A program made the position numbers and the translations under genes. From positions 1 to 64,000 of the forward strand of contig JBDNHI010000012.1 in NCBI GenBank assembly GCA_041694635.1: a DNA stretch of 64,000 nucleotides. The letters are read 5' to 3'. The stretch's first letter is position 1. Every line of letters begins with the position of its first letter. Positions 7,291-15,962 of the stretch are shown piece by piece. Below the pieces are notes generated by a model. It was not told the origin of the DNA, searched no databases, and was given only the letters and a program-made list of their open reading frames with translations. This DNA is from UBA969 sp041694635. Lineage in GTDB: Bacteria; Planctomycetota; Planctomycetia; Gemmatales; Gemmataceae.

Positions 7291-9762
7291 TTAGTCGCGA
7301 TGTTCAGCATTGTTTCCGCGATTATCGTGATGACGCCGATCGCCACCTCGGTCCCCACGATCACCACCGCGATCGCCACGATGGCCACCGGAACCGCCGC
7401 GGTCACCGCCGCGGTCACCACCACGGTCACCACCGCGATCACCACCACGATCACCACCACGATCTCCACCACGATCTCCGCCACGATCCCCACCGCGATC
7501 TCCACCACGGTCACCACCGCGATCTCCGCCACGATCACCACCGCGATCACCGCCACGGTCACCACCGCGATCACCGCCACGGTCACCACCGCGATCACCG
7601 CCACGGTCACCACCGCGATCTCCGCCTTCACCTTGAGGTCTTTGTTGTGTTACTTCAGGTTGTGGGTTGGGGTTTCGCTCGCGCAAAATTACTTTGCGAG
7701 AAAGTTTAACTCTATCGTGTTCATCGATAGCGATAACTTTGACTTCGATAATATCGCCAACTTTACAAACTTCTTCGACTTTGCTGATAAACTTGTCATC
7801 AAGTTCGCTGATATGGCAAAGCCCGTCCCTGCCAGGAATAATTTCAACAAAGGCACCGAAATCTTTAATGGAGGAAACTTTACCTTCGTAGATTTTACCA
7901 ATTTTTACTTCTTCGGTAATGGCTTCAACCCTAGCTTTAGCAGCTTCAGCACCCTTAGAGTCGCTGTGTGAAATGAATACTGTACCATCGTCTTTAATAT
8001 CGATTTTAGCACCAGTGGATTCTTGAATGCCTTTGATATTCTTGCCCCCAGGTCCGATAAGAGCACCAATCTTTTCAGGATTGATCTTAACGGTAAGTAG
8101 GCGTGGTGCATAGGTACTGATAGCTGGCCTTGGTTGGCGAAGTGTTGCAAGCATCGTTCGCAGAATTTCTCTACGAGCAACGCGAGCTTGTTCCAAAGTA
8201 TCCTTGACAATCTCAGCAGAAATGCCATCTATCTTCATATCTAATTGAATACCGGTGATCCCCAGACCCGTGCCAGCAACTTTGAAATCCATATCACCGT
8301 AATGATCTTCATCGCCCATAATGTCGGTAAGAAGGCAATACTTATCTTTTTCCTTAACGAGGCCGATGGAAATACCAGCAACAGGGTTATTGATAGGAAC
8401 GCCCGCGTCCATAAGAGCAAGAGTTCCGCCACAAACAGAAGCCATACTGGAAGAACCATTAGATTCGAGGATGTCGGAAACGAGCCTGATGGTGTAAGGG
8501 AAAACCTCAACGGTAGGAAGCACAGCTTGTAAGCTGCGTTCAGCAAGTGCACCGTGGCCAATTTCGCGTCGACCAGGCCCACGAATGGGTTTGCATTCGC
8601 CAACACTGAAAGGAGGGAAGTTGTAATCGAGCATAAACTTTTTAGTGTATTCATCAAGGATACCATCAACGCGTTGTTCATCACTGGAGGTACCAAGAAC
8701 GGTGGTGAGTAGAGCTTGAGTTTCGCCGCGTTGGAAAATGGCAGAACCGTGGGTTCGAGGAAGAACACTAACTTCGCAAAAGAGAGGCCGAATTTGTCTT
8801 AAATCACGGCCATCAATGCGTCTACCTGAAAGAATAAGATCGCGTACAATCCGTTCTTCAAGCCAAGCAAGGGCAGAGGAAATTTGGCCAGAAGTGTAAG
8901 CAGGTTTTGCTTCACCTTCTGGAAGATACTTTTTCTTGATTTCATCTTTAAGTTCTTTAATTGCGGCGTTGCGTTCTGCTTTGCCTGTGGTCTGTTTTCG
9001 TTTAGAAAACTCATCGTAATACTTGGATTTGAATTCATCTTGTAAAGGATTTACAGGTGAAGCAGCAGGCGCAGTTTTTACAGGTAGGCCCATTTCTTTT
9101 CTTAGGTCGTGTATCAAATCAACAATGATTTTGATTTGTTCGTGAGCGAACACAATTGCTTCAAACATTTGATCTTCAGGAATTTCCTTGGCAAATCCTT
9201 CAATCATTGTAATAGCATCTTTGGTTCCTGCAACAATCAAATCAAGATCGCTTTCAAGTACCTGAGCATAGGTTGGGAAAAGAATAAGTTCATTGGCAAT
9301 GCGCCCGATGCGAACAGCACCAGTTGCTTGTAAAGCGGGGATATGCGAGATATGAAGTGCAGCGCTAGAACCAATAATTGCAAGAATATCGGGATCGTTA
9401 TCGCGGTCTGCAGAAAGGGTGCTAGCCATAACTTGGACTTCACGCATATAATCAGCGGGAAAAAGAGGCCTGATAGGCCGGTCGATAAGCCTAGAGGTAA
9501 GAATTTCTTTGGTGGTTGGTCTTGATTCCCGCTTTAAGAACCCACCAGGGAACTTACCTGCTGCATAAGCTTTTTCGCGATAATCAACCACAAGAGGAAA
9601 GTAATCTTTGGTGGATTCTGATGAACCTTCAACAGCGGTGGCGATAATCATAGTGTCCGCATAACGAACGGTAACAGCGCCGTGTGCTTGCTTAGCAAGT
9701 TTGCCTGTTTCGAGAATGAGGGAATGAGCACCTAATTGTTTTTCTACACGAATAGCCTGCAT
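7291..9762 (-). CDS. pnp: Polyribonucleotide nucleotidyltransferase (PNPase) with long GGDR-repeat tail
   Basis: PNPase degrades RNA 3'-to-5' phosphorolytically. The 823 residues contain RNase PH domain 1 (about 1-220, starting MQAIRVEKQLG), an alpha-helical linker, RNase PH domain 2 (about 310-540), a KH domain (about 555-615, GPGGKNIKGIQE) and an S1 domain (about 620-690, GKVSSIKDFGAFVEI). A C-terminal tail of roughly 120 residues follows, including 19 consecutive GGDR tetrapeptides and then more basic GDR/RGG-like units. Ordinary PNPases are about 700 residues, so the tail is the oddity; RGG-like tails are known from RNA-binding proteins. GGAGG precedes the ATG. It lies downstream of rpsO, the classical rpsO-pnp order, with a 291-bp gap. 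Confidence 0.97.
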   Translation of the reverse strand: MQAIRVEKQLGAHSLILETGKLAKQAHGAVTVRYADTMIIATAVEGSSESTKDYFPLVVDYREKAYAAGKFPGGFLKRESRPTTKEILTSRLIDRPIRPLFPADYMREVQVMASTLSADRDNDPDILAIIGSSAALHISHIPALQATGAVRIGRIANELILFPTYAQVLESDLDLIVAGTKDAITMIEGFAKEIPEDQMFEAIVFAHEQIKIIVDLIHDLRKEMGLPVKTAPAASPVNPLQDEFKSKYYDEFSKRKQTTGKAERNAAIKELKDEIKKKYLPEGEAKPAYTSGQISSALAWLEERIVRDLILSGRRIDGRDLRQIRPLFCEVSVLPRTHGSAIFQRGETQALLTTVLGTSSDEQRVDGILDEYTKKFMLDYNFPPFSVGECKPIRGPGRREIGHGALAERSLQAVLPTVEVFPYTIRLVSDILESNGSSSMASVCGGTLALMDAGVPINNPVAGISIGLVKEKDKYCLLTDIMGDEDHYGDMDFKVAGTGLGITGIQLDMKIDGISAEIVKDTLEQARVARREILRTMLATLRQPRPAISTYAPRLLTVKINPEKIGALIGPGGKNIKGIQESTGAKIDIKDDGTVFISHSDSKGAEAAKARVEAITEEVKIGKIYEGKVSSIKDFGAFVEIIPGRDGLCHISELDDKFISKVEEVCKVGDIIEVKVIAIDEHDRVKLSRKVILRERNPNPQPEVTQQRPQGEGGDRGGDRGGDRGGDRGGDRGGDRGGDRGGDRGGDRGGDRGGDRGGDRGGDRGGDRGGDRGGDRGGDRGGDRGGDRGGSGGHRGDRGGDRGDRGGDRRHHDNRGNNAEHRD
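7401..7628. repeat. 19-unit 12-bp tandem repeat encoding GGDR
   Basis: Nineteen contiguous 12-bp units of the type GRTCNCCRCCRC (plus strand) run without interruption. They encode GGDR repeats on the minus strand. Third positions vary between units, so this is not a recent perfect expansion. The array is much more GC-rich than its surroundings and keeps three other frames open, which creates long spurious ORFs on both strands. Confidence 0.95.
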
Positions 9763-10031
9763 AAAAAGCCTCCAACAAATTCATAAATGGCGAAAGCCAA
9801 ATGAAAAAGTCTAATGCGGATAAAGAACAAGGTTTATGTGGAAATTGTTGAAGAGTATACTGAGAATAAACTAAAGATCCCTTCGGAAGAGGGAAGTCTT
9901 CCATTTTTTCTTCAGAATAAAATCCGTACTAGCAAAACTACTGTTCCCAAACAAAATTCCTGACCAAGGGAACAACCGGAAAGTAGACCAACTATGCCTA
10001 AATAATCCAAAATGAATAAATCTCTGTGCAA

Positions 10032-10055
10032 AAGTTAAACCCCTAGGTTTAACTT
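10032..10055 (-). terminator. Hairpin at the rpsO stop codon
   Basis: A perfect 10-bp stem (AAGTTAAACC / GGTTTAACTT) with a CCTA loop overlaps the rpsO stop codon. Reading rpsO-wise (minus strand) it is followed by only a short T-run (CTTTTGCAC). It may be a leaky terminator, or an RNA processing/3'-end stabilising hairpin between rpsO and pnp. Confidence 0.45.
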
Positions 10056-10323
10056 ACTTGCGAAGACCTAGGCTGCCGATCAAGGTGGTGTAACTGTTGC
10101 GATCCATATTTCGCAAGTAAGAAAGTAAACCAGCACGCTTGCTAACCATCATAAGCAAACCACGGCGACTAGCGTGATCCTTCTTGTGGGTGCGCAAATG
10201 ATCGTGCAACTCGTTAATTCTGCTAGTAAGCAGGGCTACTTGAACTTCCGGGGAACCGGTGTCCGATTCTTGCCTGCGATACTTGCCAATGAGTTGAGTC
10301 TTGAGTTCCTTAGTGATTGACAT
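10054..10323 (-). CDS. rpsO: 30S ribosomal protein S15
   Basis: S15 binds 16S rRNA early in 30S assembly. The chosen product is 89 residues, the universal S15 length, starting MSITKELKTQLIGKYRR. It contains the conserved TGSPEVQVALLTSRI and HKKDHxSRRGLL segments and ends in LGLRK. The ATG at 10323 has GGAGAAAG about 5-8 nt upstream. The frame is open further 5' to 10422, but that extension is not S15-like and is rejected. It sits upstream of pnp in the usual order, and a hairpin covers its stop codon. Confidence 0.97.
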   Translation of the reverse strand: MSITKELKTQLIGKYRRQESDTGSPEVQVALLTSRINELHDHLRTHKKDHASRRGLLMMVSKRAGLLSYLRNMDRNSYTTLIGSLGLRK

Positions 10324-10448
10324 ATCTTTCTCCACCGACTTCCGTTGGGCTAACATAAGCCCTTCTTGGTCCATAAACCTATAACATAAATACAACATTA
10401 TCATTATATTCAAGGAACACAAGATGTAAAGGAAGGTAAAGGTAAATA

Positions 10449-10480
10449 AAAAGCCCGACTGTTAAGAGAGTCGGGCTTTT
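10449..10480 (-). terminator. Intrinsic terminator of the small exported protein gene
   Basis: A perfect 12-bp stem (AAAAGCCCGACT / AGTCGGGCTTTT) with an 8-nt loop. On the minus strand it is followed by a T-rich run (TATTT after TTTT). It lies 34 bp after the stop of the 10514-10798 gene and upstream of rpsO. The symmetric A/T tracts mean it could work in both directions. Confidence 0.85.
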
Positions 10481-10513
10481 CGTTGAAATAAAGGTCAAAA
10501 AAATAATTTTGAC

Positions 10514-10798
10514 TTACTTCTTTTTGCCGCCAACTTTGATTTCGGTAACTTCATCTTTATCATTGGTGATGACAGTAGCAGGAACACCTTTTTCGCCAAT
10601 TTTACCAAGTTTTTCGCCATCTTCAGCGGAAACCTTAACATCTTTAGCGATGGTCAAGTTTTTTTCTTCCTTCTTGTTCTTGATGGTCAAGGACTTGCCT
10701 GCTTCGTACTTAGTGATCGCGCCTTTGTATTCGCCAGCGATAACACCGAAAGTAACACAAGCTACAAGAGCAGCAGCAACAAACATACGGCGTAACAT
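10514..10798 (-). CDS. Small exported basic protein of unknown function
   Basis: 94 residues. A clear Sec signal peptide (MLRRMFVAAALVACVTFGVIAGE, cleavage near residue 21) is followed by a Lys/Glu/Val-rich mature part of about 70 residues with beta-type alternation (SLTIKNKKEEKNLTI, KVSAEDGEKLGKIG) and a GGKKK end. No family is recognised; short exported proteins of this kind are common in planctomycetes. It is monocistronic, with a strong terminator downstream and an inverted repeat plus direct repeat upstream. Confidence 0.75.
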   Translation of the reverse strand: MLRRMFVAAALVACVTFGVIAGEYKGAITKYEAGKSLTIKNKKEEKNLTIAKDVKVSAEDGEKLGKIGEKGVPATVITNDKDEVTEIKVGGKKK

Positions 10799-10830
10799 AA
10801 TTCTAATCTCCCCTTAAAACAAAAATGAAC

Positions 10831-10877
10831 CCTTGAAAAAAATTTCAAGGTCGGTGACTTTGGCACCTGTTGGCACC
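10831..10877. promoter_or_regulatory. Inverted and direct repeats upstream of the small exported gene
   Basis: A perfect 8-bp inverted repeat (CCTTGAAA / TTTCAAGG, 10831-10850, AAAA loop) lies 33 bp upstream of the 10798 start. It is followed by a direct repeat TTGGCACC at 10860-10867 and 10870-10877 (10-bp period, about one helical turn). The spacing suits a regulator site. There is no direct evidence for a factor. Confidence 0.35.
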
Positions 10878-11036
10878 ATTATAACTCACCTTACTTTTCA
10901 AACCCTAGAATTGGTCATAGGTTTCTAGCTAAATTCTAATTTTGCAGGTTTTTATTAAAGCTCAAGCTAAAAAAGTACTTTCTTTTAAAAAACATGAATT
11001 ATGATAAGAAGATTAGAACTTATAGATCAAGCTGGC

Positions 11037-12023
11037 CTAGCTACTCAATTTTACCGCCCATTTAGCTGCGGAAACCAAGCTACTTTGGTCAACAACCCCT
11101 TTCCAAGCGATATCGTATGCAGTCCCGTGTGCAACGCTAGTCCTGATAATTGGTAGCCCCGCAGTAATATTAACCGCTCGCCTTTGGCCCAAAAGTTTTA
11201 ATGCAATATGCCCTTGGTCGTGGTACATCGCTACCACGCCGTCAAATTCGCCCTGACCAGCGCGAAGAAAAAGAGTATCTGCAGGTAGGGGTCCTGTAAC
11301 GACCATTCCTTTATCAAGACAAAGTTTAACCGCAGGTAGAATCAAAAGTGCTTCCTCATCGCCAAAAAGCCCGCCATCGCTGCCGTGTGGGTTAAGTGCT
11401 GCCACTGCAATGCGAGGATTTCGGCCCAGAACTTTTTGTAATAAATTTTGAAGGAGCAAAGCTCTTGCCACGATTCTTTCAATACTCAACTCATCGAAAA
11501 CTTTTCTTAACGCCAAATGAAGCGTAACATGGGCAACCGCAAGTTCCGGAAGCGCAAGAATCATAACATGCTCTGGGGCTTTGGTTCGACTTGCTAAAAT
11601 TTCGGTGTGCCCCGGGAAATTTAAGCCAGCAAGATGCAAGCCTTCTTTATGAAGGGGTGCTGTAACAATAGCGCTGGCCCGTTTTTGCATAGCCCAATCA
11701 ATCGAATGTATTAAAAAATCGTGTGCCGCTTGGCCTGCCTCTGCACTTACCTTAGAAGGCTTTACTCCTTGAAGGTTTGCAGTATTAATTTGAATGCAAC
11801 TTATAAGGTTTGTACTTGGGGTAGCCTGTTCTGGTTCCTTGATGATTTGCATCTGAGAATTTTTGTGTTCAAGGTCGATCGCCTTTTGTAACCAAGCGGG
11901 ATCCCCTACAACAATTGGCTCACAAAAAGAAAGAATCTCGTCCCAAGCCTTAACAATAATTTCTGGCCCAACCCCTGCAACATCCCCCATCGTTATTAAG
12001 ATTCTAGGTTTAGAAATGCTCAT
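11037..12023 (-). CDS. pdxA: 4-hydroxythreonine-4-phosphate dehydrogenase
   Basis: PdxA oxidises 4-phosphohydroxy-L-threonine in the DXP-dependent vitamin B6 (PLP) pathway. The 328-residue protein has the typical N-terminus PRILITMGDVAGVGPE, the central TAPLHKEGLHLAG and FPGHTEIL segments (metal-site His), LNPHGSDGGLFGDEE, and C-terminal YHDQGHIALK and RTSVAHGTAYDIA. These carry the three divalent-metal histidines. The length is normal. GAGG lies about 8 nt before the ATG. It is 46 bp downstream of holA on the same strand and probably co-transcribed. Confidence 0.96.
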   Translation of the reverse strand: MSISKPRILITMGDVAGVGPEIIVKAWDEILSFCEPIVVGDPAWLQKAIDLEHKNSQMQIIKEPEQATPSTNLISCIQINTANLQGVKPSKVSAEAGQAAHDFLIHSIDWAMQKRASAIVTAPLHKEGLHLAGLNFPGHTEILASRTKAPEHVMILALPELAVAHVTLHLALRKVFDELSIERIVARALLLQNLLQKVLGRNPRIAVAALNPHGSDGGLFGDEEALLILPAVKLCLDKGMVVTGPLPADTLFLRAGQGEFDGVVAMYHDQGHIALKLLGQRRAVNITAGLPIIRTSVAHGTAYDIAWKGVVDQSSLVSAAKWAVKLSS

Positions 12024-12069
12024 ATAAAAGCCTCGGAGAAAATAATAGAGAAAAGAATTTGGGGAAATA

Positions 12070-13065
12070 CTAATTAGAACAAAGCCGTGTAAGTAAGCGC
12101 TCGATCAACGCACGGGGTGGAATCTGACTTCCCCCTTTCATACCGAGGTCTGTCTCGGTAAGCCAAGAAAGAACTTGAACGATTTTTTTTCTGCCTAACT
12201 TGCGAAGTTGGGTTTCAGCCCCCGTGCGTGTGAAGTTAAAAAACCCTGCTTTTTCAATTGCAAAAGCCATTGGCTTGCCTTGTATTACAAGCCTTCCTGC
12301 ACTTGCAAGCTTTCTAAGTTGAGCACTAAATGCCCCCAAAATTTTCATAGGGTCTTCCCCTTGTTCAAACAATTCAAAAAGAAGTTTGAAAGCTTCTTTT
12401 TGATTACCTTGTCCAATGTAATCAAATAATATCCAAACCGTTTCAACATGGCCTAAACCAACAAGTTTATCAACATCTGAGACATTTATAGTTGGATTAT
12501 CAAAAGCAAAGCAAGAAAGTTTCGCAATTTCTTGGTCAAGCCTGCCTAAATCGCTGCCAATTAATTCAACCAGTAAACTTGCAGCATCGTTGGCAATAGG
12601 TTTACCGTGACTGTTTTTTGCCTGTTGAATACACCAAGAAACAAGTGCATCTTTGCGTGTAGGGGCTTCGCAGGTGATGAGAGAATCTTTTCCAAGCATT
12701 TTTGCAAGCTTGGTGTTAGAAGGCCAAGAGGAAGTTTCAAGAATTAGCACCCCATTACTGCTAGGTGCTTGAACATACTTTTCAAGAGAAGATCGGTTCT
12801 TACTTACAAAATCGTCTGCTTGTTCAACCCAAGCCATTCTTTTGCCACCGAAAAATGAAAGCGTGGTGATTTCTTCGCGAACCTCCGCAAAGGAAGATTT
12901 GTCTCCGATAAAACTGGCCAAACCAAGTTCAATATTATCATTAAGAATTTTGCTTTTGAGAACGGCACCTGCTTTTCTGCGTAGGAAATCTTCCGAACCT
13001 GTGATGACATAAACAGGCTGTACTTCAAATTTTGCTTGGTTTTTTAAAAACAGTTCAACTTCCAT
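12070..13065 (-). CDS. holA: DNA polymerase III delta subunit
   Basis: The delta subunit opens the sliding clamp within the clamp loader. The 331-residue protein has an N-terminal AAA+-like domain beginning PVYVITGSEDFLRRKAG, with no functional Walker A (normal for delta). It shows the conserved LSFFGGKRMAWVEQAD segment, a central region with ELIGSDLGRLDQEIAKL, and a C-terminal collar region ending PRALIERLLTRLC. I chose the ATG at 13065, with GGGGG about 6 nt upstream, over a TTG one codon earlier. It is upstream of pdxA. Confidence 0.93.
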   Translation of the reverse strand: MEVELFLKNQAKFEVQPVYVITGSEDFLRRKAGAVLKSKILNDNIELGLASFIGDKSSFAEVREEITTLSFFGGKRMAWVEQADDFVSKNRSSLEKYVQAPSSNGVLILETSSWPSNTKLAKMLGKDSLITCEAPTRKDALVSWCIQQAKNSHGKPIANDAASLLVELIGSDLGRLDQEIAKLSCFAFDNPTINVSDVDKLVGLGHVETVWILFDYIGQGNQKEAFKLLFELFEQGEDPMKILGAFSAQLRKLASAGRLVIQGKPMAFAIEKAGFFNFTRTGAETQLRKLGRKKIVQVLSWLTETDLGMKGGSQIPPRALIERLLTRLCSN

Positions 13066-13135
13066 CAAAGCCCCCAGAACTGTAAATCATCACAGTATGC
13101 TATTTATGCTACTTTGTGTGCTGGGAAAATCGAGT

Positions 13136-14692
13136 CTAATTTTGTTTAATAGGATTTGTGGGAAATGCCGGAAGGGATTCCGAGCCAAATCCTGGAATGG
13201 ATGTTGGGTTAACAGGAGCTGGATTATTGCTATTAGGCATTGTACTTGCAGGCGTATTTCCAGAAGGAAAATTCCCGCCAGAAGGAACCGCATTTGCAGG
13301 TGGAACGGGTGGAATATTTTGATTCATCGGGCTAGATGCTGGCGGGGTATAAGTTCCTGCAGGCGAAACATCCACCCCAGTTACTCTGGCCTTTGGCGTA
13401 GATAAATCAACTTTAACAGCAGCACTGGTTTCCGCAAAACCAATATTTCCAGCAAGGTCGGTTGCTTCAACCCGCACAAAAAATTGATACGGAAGGCCTT
13501 CCGCTGGCATACGCCAAGTGTATCTGCCCGTGTTGGGAAGGTTAGGTACGGCATTGACCCAAGGCCCGTCAGGAGTTTTTGCATAAGAAATAGTAACCGG
13601 GTTTGGACCAAGATATTTATCCGATGCAGTCCAAGTAACTGTAAGGTTTCCTTGTTCAATTCCCCTGCCTACATCAACACCAATTAATTTAACAACCGGT
13701 TTAGTTTCGTCTACTTCCACCCAGAATTGGGGCAGGTCACCTGACCTAGGAGGTTGTTCGCCAAGTTCTACACCGCTTCGTGCAACAAGGGTGAATCCAT
13801 ACCGCCCTTCATTTGGAACATCGACCAAACAAGGAGGAACTTTGGGTGCATCTTGATCATATTTGCGCCAAGTTTTACCCCCATCGCGTGTAACATAAAC
13901 TTCAACTCTAGCTACATCAGAGGGTCCAACATCATCGATTTTATAATTAAGTTGAAACTTTCGACTTCTGACCATGGAGATATTGCCTTTACCCGAACCA
14001 TTATCTTGAGTGGTGGTCCCAGATTTGATTCCATTGGGTTGAACAACGATAGAACTTTCGCCGAAGTTGCCACACTTATCTCGAACACTAAGGTGCACCT
14101 CGATATTGCCCGAAGTGCCTGGGTTCCAAATATGTTGTCCTTGGGCAATTTGCTGAGCAGAAAGAGGAACCCAATCCTTGGCATCCGAGTTTCTAAATTC
14201 AATCCTAAGGCTAGCGAGGTCTAAAGTTTCATCTCTAAGGTCCCAATCAATCGAAGCAGTGCCATCTTTAAAAAGTCCGCGTAAAGCCACCGAAGGGGGT
14301 GTGCTATCTACGCAAACCTTTAAGGAAGGTTGAACAATATTAATGTTTGGTGGAACCATTCTGCCATCAATTTCCTGACTTTGAACGGAGAACCAATACC
14401 ACCCATCTTTTTGAGCCCGGAAAAGAAATTGCTTTTGCGTGGGTAAAGCAGTGCCTACATGAGAATAAGTTTTCCCAAAGTCTTCTGAAACATACAGAAG
14501 AATCTTTTGAATTTTGGTGTCAGCCGGGTTGGAAGAGAAAGGAATAATAAAAGCAGTTTCTCTGGAATAATAAGTATCCTTAGGGCCAGCAGCTTGTAAA
14601 ATAGAAGAAAAACACCATACCAAAAGAGTTAGTGAAGCGGTCAAACCAAAAATTTTCCGCAGGTGTGCCATTATCAAGTCCATAGAAAACAA
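13136..14692 (-). CDS. Secreted protein with repeated beta-sandwich (Ig/FN3-like) domains
   Basis: About 518 residues. The N-terminal hydrophobic segment (LTASLTLLVWCFSSILQAAG) is a signal peptide. The mature part holds at least three beta-rich repeats with a recurring pattern of a VYVTRDGGKTW-type strand followed by a TRYTW/YGFTLVARSG-type strand (about residues 65-125, 250-320 and 335-425). This is like the sialidase/BNR-adjacent or Ig-like modules of planctomycetal surface proteins. The last 90 residues are Pro/Asn/Ser-rich and disordered. The start is uncertain: a TTG at 14692 has AGGA 9 nt upstream, but ATGs at 14683 and 14671 also keep the signal peptide. No enzyme motif is seen. Location is probably periplasmic or extracellular. 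Confidence 0.7.
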   Translation of the reverse strand: MFSMDLIMAHLRKIFGLTASLTLLVWCFSSILQAAGPKDTYYSRETAFIIPFSSNPADTKIQKILLYVSEDFGKTYSHVGTALPTQKQFLFRAQKDGWYWFSVQSQEIDGRMVPPNINIVQPSLKVCVDSTPPSVALRGLFKDGTASIDWDLRDETLDLASLRIEFRNSDAKDWVPLSAQQIAQGQHIWNPGTSGNIEVHLSVRDKCGNFGESSIVVQPNGIKSGTTTQDNGSGKGNISMVRSRKFQLNYKIDDVGPSDVARVEVYVTRDGGKTWRKYDQDAPKVPPCLVDVPNEGRYGFTLVARSGVELGEQPPRSGDLPQFWVEVDETKPVVKLIGVDVGRGIEQGNLTVTWTASDKYLGPNPVTISYAKTPDGPWVNAVPNLPNTGRYTWRMPAEGLPYQFFVRVEATDLAGNIGFAETSAAVKVDLSTPKARVTGVDVSPAGTYTPPASSPMNQNIPPVPPANAVPSGGNFPSGNTPASTMPNSNNPAPVNPTSIPGFGSESLPAFPTNPIKQN

Positions 14693-14701
14693 GAGAACTT
14701 A

Positions 14702-14718
14702 TCCTAGCAGTGCTAGGA
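14702..14718. promoter_or_regulatory. 17-bp palindrome overlapping the Shine-Dalgarno of the secreted-protein gene
   Basis: TCCTAGCA-G-TGCTAGGA is a perfect palindrome with 8-bp arms. On the minus strand its 3' arm supplies the AGGA that would serve the TTG start at 14692. It could be an operator for a dimeric repressor, or an mRNA hairpin that hides the ribosome site. Confidence 0.4.
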
Positions 14719-14822
14719 ATGCCCCTCTCTTTGGATATCGACAAAATATATATAAATCTTAAGCAAAAGGATTAAAAGGACTTGCATTTCAGAAATTATG
14801 ATAAAGAGTCAAAAAATCGTTG

Positions 14823-15962
14823 TTAAGGTTTAGCAGAATTAAACTTTTGCAAAATGTAACGATGAATTAATTCTTTTATGAACTCTGGCGGAACAAAGGC
14901 AAGAACTAAAGTCATCATACATAAACTGAATGCAGTTAAGCCCATAAGTAAGCCAATGCCCGTGTGAAGGAGAATAGAGCTAGAAATCATAATCCATTTT
15001 AAACGGGGCAGCCAAACCAAAAAGGGAAAGCAAGTTTCGACCAAAATTGTGAAAATACAACCAAGGGTCATAGAGGCTTCCCAAAGCACCTTATGCTTAG
15101 CAAGAAAAGTAAGGAAAGAGGTGTAAGCCTGAATATGCATAGGATTAAAGGAATAATTAGCCAAAACCCCCCAAAGGGCAGTACCATTCCACCAAGAAGG
15201 CCCTTGAAGTTTAGATGTTGCAGAAGCGAAATAAATGATACAAAAGTGAATTTGAACTAATCTAGTAACGAAATTTGCAAGAATTAATGGTTGTGGTGGC
15301 TCATTCCAATTTGGGTCTCCCTTTTTCTTCCTGCGTAATTTACAAAAATAATGATCTAAAGAATAAAGTTCCCCACAAGGTGCAAGCATCATATAAAAAA
15401 GCAAAATAACGATCATAGAATCCATACCAAAAAGAGCAGAGGGCGCGCGGTGAACATAGGAAAGTGCCCCCAGCCAAGAAAGAATAGAGCTGGTTTTAGA
15501 AAATAGACCTAAAGCCATAAAAAGATTGGCAATCATAAACCCGATATGAAAAGCCCATACCCAAAAAATAGAAGTGGCATGAAAAAAAACCGACCAGTTT
15601 AAAGATTCTTTGGACCCTTCTACTTCATAAGTAGGGTCGTTCCAATTTGGTGCCATTACATAAATAGGGCTTTCTTTTCTTAACTCAGTCGCTAAAGGCA
15701 AATTTATAAACCCGTCTGGTCCAACAAAAGCCAAAAGTTCAAAGGAATAACAAAATGTAATGTAAAAGATAAGAAAGCCTGTAATAAGCCGCATCAAACA
15801 AAGAGTGTCAAGTGCAGCAGGAGCAAAAAAGAATCGATCTGCCAAAGTAACCCAAGATTCTTCCAAAGTCATTGCATTTGAAATAATAGGAGAAGTAATA
15901 GGTCGATCAAAAGGATTAGATTTTCCATGACTCATTTTAGTTGTCGCCTTCCTTGCCAGCAT
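14823..15962 (-). CDS. HTTM-domain membrane protein (vitamin-K-dependent gamma-carboxylase-like)
   Basis: A 379-residue polytopic protein with several long hydrophobic helices (e.g. about residues 52-77, 127-153, 180-195, 296-318 and 330-360). It shows HTTM family features: LDTLCLMRLITG at the start of the first helix, LSYVHRAPSALFGMDSM in the middle, and SATSKLQGPSWWNGTALWG later. HTTM proteins share the membrane fold of gamma-glutamyl carboxylase, but most bacterial members have no known substrate. Its start overlaps the end of the upstream 395-residue membrane protein gene by 26 bp, so the two are translationally coupled and probably form a complex. Confidence 0.85.
   Translation of the reverse strand: MLARKATTKMSHGKSNPFDRPITSPIISNAMTLEESWVTLADRFFFAPAALDTLCLMRLITGFLIFYITFCYSFELLAFVGPDGFINLPLATELRKESPIYVMAPNWNDPTYEVEGSKESLNWSVFFHATSIFWVWAFHIGFMIANLFMALGLFSKTSSILSWLGALSYVHRAPSALFGMDSMIVILLFYMMLAPCGELYSLDHYFCKLRRKKKGDPNWNEPPQPLILANFVTRLVQIHFCIIYFASATSKLQGPSWWNGTALWGVLANYSFNPMHIQAYTSFLTFLAKHKVLWEASMTLGCIFTILVETCFPFLVWLPRLKWIMISSSILLHTGIGLLMGLTAFSLCMMTLVLAFVPPEFIKELIHRYILQKFNSAKP

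Noticed and set aside
7269..7971. Long open frames on both strands across the pnp tail (e.g. 223 residues plus strand, 120 residues minus strand)
   Set aside because: They are shadows of the 12-bp GGDR repeat, which keeps other frames open. Their predicted proteins are simple Thr/Ile/Ala or Val/Ala repeats without Shine-Dalgarno sites.
10858..10880. Possible sigma-54 promoter (TGGCAC followed by GGCA)
   Set aside because: The GG and GC elements are one base off the required spacing, and no plus-strand gene lies downstream. It is better described as a direct repeat.
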